From positions 1 to 6,995 of the forward strand of contig JBJKPP010000206.1 of the NCBI GenBank assembly GCA_046706145.1: a DNA stretch of 6,995 nt, given 5' to 3'. Below are positions 6,382 through 6,995 of the stretch, piece by piece (position 1 is the stretch's first letter; each line of letters starts with the position of its first letter). Below the pieces are notes generated by a model that worked only from the letters and a program-made list of their open reading frames with translations, was not told the DNA's origin and did no database searches. Made by a program: the position numbers and the translations under genes. This DNA comes from JBJKPP01 sp046706145. GTDB lineage: Bacteria; Bacteroidota; Ignavibacteria; Ignavibacteriales; Ignavibacteriaceae.

Positions 6382-6474
6382 GAACTAATACGGTAAATGA
6401 AAGATGGCAAGAACCTTTATAATTTTGTTGCATTTCCATTTAACATTTCCCATCTTACATGTAACATAGCACTA
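6369..6474. repeat. Imperfect inverted repeat reaching into the membrane protein gene end
   Basis: The left arm holds TAGTGATATGTTA (6369-6381) and, after a 12-base gap, AAGATGG (6401-6407) preceded by TAAATG. The right arm holds CCATCTT (6450-6456), CATG, then TAACATAGCACTA (6462-6474). The outer pair matches 12 of 13 and the inner pair 7 of 7. The right end includes the stop codon of the - strand membrane protein gene (6472-6474). The central loop is about 42 bases. It could act at the RNA level at the end of either convergent transcript, or be the relic of a small inverted-repeat element. Confidence 0.5.
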
Positions 6475-6801
6475 GCTTCTATAGGTCGCGCGCTGACGTA
6501 GCTGCTTAACGAATGTCCAGCCATAGCCTAAAATTATTCCAACAGACACAATCCATTGAATATTTCCTTTAAAAAACATTGGTACCGCAAATTGAACGGC
6601 CACTAATATTACTAATAAAATTGCAATACGTGACATAGAGCCAGGCATAATAAATATACCCGAATTCAGTTTTCCGCTTTCATACTTTTTCTTGTTGCGA
6701 AGTAATGCAGCGTTTTGAATTGTTCCGAACCAAAAACCTATTGCGCCTCCTACCACTAGTGCTCCAAATATTAGCAAAACTTCAATTAATTGGTTGTCCA
6801 T
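6472..6801 (-). CDS. Small three-helix membrane protein, function unknown
   Basis: A complete 109-residue protein with three hydrophobic segments at about 5-28, 57-77 and 81-98. The first is Gly-rich (GALVVGGAIGFWFG). A basic loop (RNKKKYESGK, 35-44) follows it, which suggests that loop is cytoplasmic. Between helices 1 and 2 is MPGSMSR (52-58); helix 3 ends with YGWTFVKQLRQR (93-104). I do not recognise a named family, and no catalytic motif is visible. The start is well supported: AAAGGA (6810-6815) sits 8 bases before the ATG. It lies downstream of and in the same direction as the probable ammonium transporter gene, with a terminator-like hairpin in the 81-base gap, so it may be a separate unit or receive read-through. 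Its stop codon lies in an inverted copy of a 13-bp repeat. Confidence 0.85.
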   Translation of the reverse strand: MDNQLIEVLLIFGALVVGGAIGFWFGTIQNAALLRNKKKYESGKLNSGIFIMPGSMSRIAILLVILVAVQFAVPMFFKGNIQWIVSVGIILGYGWTFVKQLRQRATYRS

Positions 6802-6820
6802 TATGTTTGTCCTTTCTTCT

Positions 6821-6863
6821 TATAAAAAATTTTGCTGCCCCGCCATAAAAAGGTCGGGACAGC
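6821..6863 (-). terminator. Rho-independent terminator-like hairpin after the amt-like gene
   Basis: Read on the - strand, GCTGTCCCG pairs with CGGGGCAGC (nine pairs with one U-G) across a loop containing T5, and AAAATTTTTTATA follows. On the + strand the same U-G position becomes a C/A mismatch and only TTTT follows, so the - strand is favoured. It lies 20 bases beyond the stop of the transporter gene and 32 bases (stem to ATG) before the small membrane protein gene. It could therefore end the first transcript or act as an attenuator for the second. Confidence 0.65.
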
Positions 6864-6882
6864 TTTTAAATCCTCAATACTT

Positions 6883-6995
6883 TTAGACCCTAGGATGAGT
6901 GGTCTCGGCCACTTTGTTCATTTCAAATCCATTGTAACCTAACAAGCCCATCTCAGGAATATCGAGACCGTCAATTTCTGTTGCAAGGTCAACAC
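6883..6995 (-). CDS. amt: Probable ammonium transporter (Amt), C-terminal end only
   Basis: The last 36 codons of a gene entering from the right edge, ending in TAA (6883-6885). The frame reads VDLATEIDGLDIPEMGLLGY and then NGFEMNKVAETTHPRV. The core 'GLDIPEMGLLGY' closely resembles the cytoplasmic C-terminal tail of Amt proteins, which end in wording like GLD(I/V)xxHGxxAY after the last membrane helix. That tail contacts neighbouring subunits and the PII protein and gates the ammonium channel. The channel itself lies outside the window, so the call rests on this one motif. The other frames of this stretch have early stops. The hairpin just downstream fits the end of a transcription unit. Confidence 0.65.
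   Translation of the reverse strand, partial: VDLATEIDGLDIPEMGLLGYNGFEMNKVAETTHPRV

Larger units (their letters stand above)
5988..6471. other. Non-coding stretch of ~480 bases rich in short dyads
   Basis: It lies between the convergent kinase and membrane protein genes. I see no protein-like frame in either direction; the longest ATG frames on the + strand are 14-19 codons without ribosome binding sites. It holds several small dyads: TTTCGC/GCGAAA at 6094-6106, TGCCA/TGGCA at 6179-6191, two adjacent hairpins at 6239-6295, and a 13-bp repeat family at 6356-6474. The last two are listed separately. No tRNA or known RNA family is recognised. Confidence 0.6.

Overview
The window is AT-rich bacterial DNA. 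It most resembles the Bacteroidota/Ignavibacteria side of the tree. The sigma factor has the short (~286 aa) RpoD form typical of that group, and the kinase carries the kinase-FlgO-like-TPR architecture and wording common in Ignavibacteria-type genomes. This placement is family recognition by eye, not a database result. No rRNA, tRNA, CRISPR array, transposase or prophage gene is visible.

Layout. (1) 1-840, + strand: the C-terminal 279 residues of an RhlE-like DEAD-box RNA helicase, cut by the window edge. (2) 986-1357, +: a 123-residue protein that looks like a STAS/SpoIIAA-like fold. (3) 1510-2370, +: a complete RpoD-family sigma factor that starts at TTG. (4) about 2472-3500, +: a membrane fatty acid desaturase with three histidine boxes. 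Its reading frame extends well upstream of the first usual start codon, and the best-placed start is a non-canonical ATA behind a good ribosome binding site. (5) 3784-5934, +: a 716-residue soluble Ser/Thr protein kinase fused to a FlgO-like domain and TPR repeats. An 18-codon hydrophobic open frame overlaps its stop codon. (6) 5988-6471: a non-coding stretch of almost 500 bases with several short dyads, a two-hairpin module with a Shine-Dalgarno-like loop, and a 13-bp repeat present twice in tandem and once, nearly perfect, inverted. (7) 6472-6801, - strand: a small three-helix membrane protein of unknown function. (8) 6821-6863: a hairpin with a T-tract on the - strand. (9) 6883-6995, -: the last 36 codons of what is probably an ammonium transporter (Amt).

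How they fit. The + strand genes are separated by gaps of roughly 100-280 bases, so they look like individual units rather than a tight operon. A helicase, a sigma factor and a desaturase together suggest membrane or RNA adaptation to cold or stress, but that is inference from gene families only. On the - strand, amt reads toward the small membrane protein gene with a terminator-like hairpin between them, so the two could be separate or linked by read-through. The best leads for something undescribed are the structured 5.93-6.47 kb intergenic stretch, the ATA-start desaturase and the palindrome-encoded insertion inside the kinase domain. None of them amounts to a demonstrated new system.
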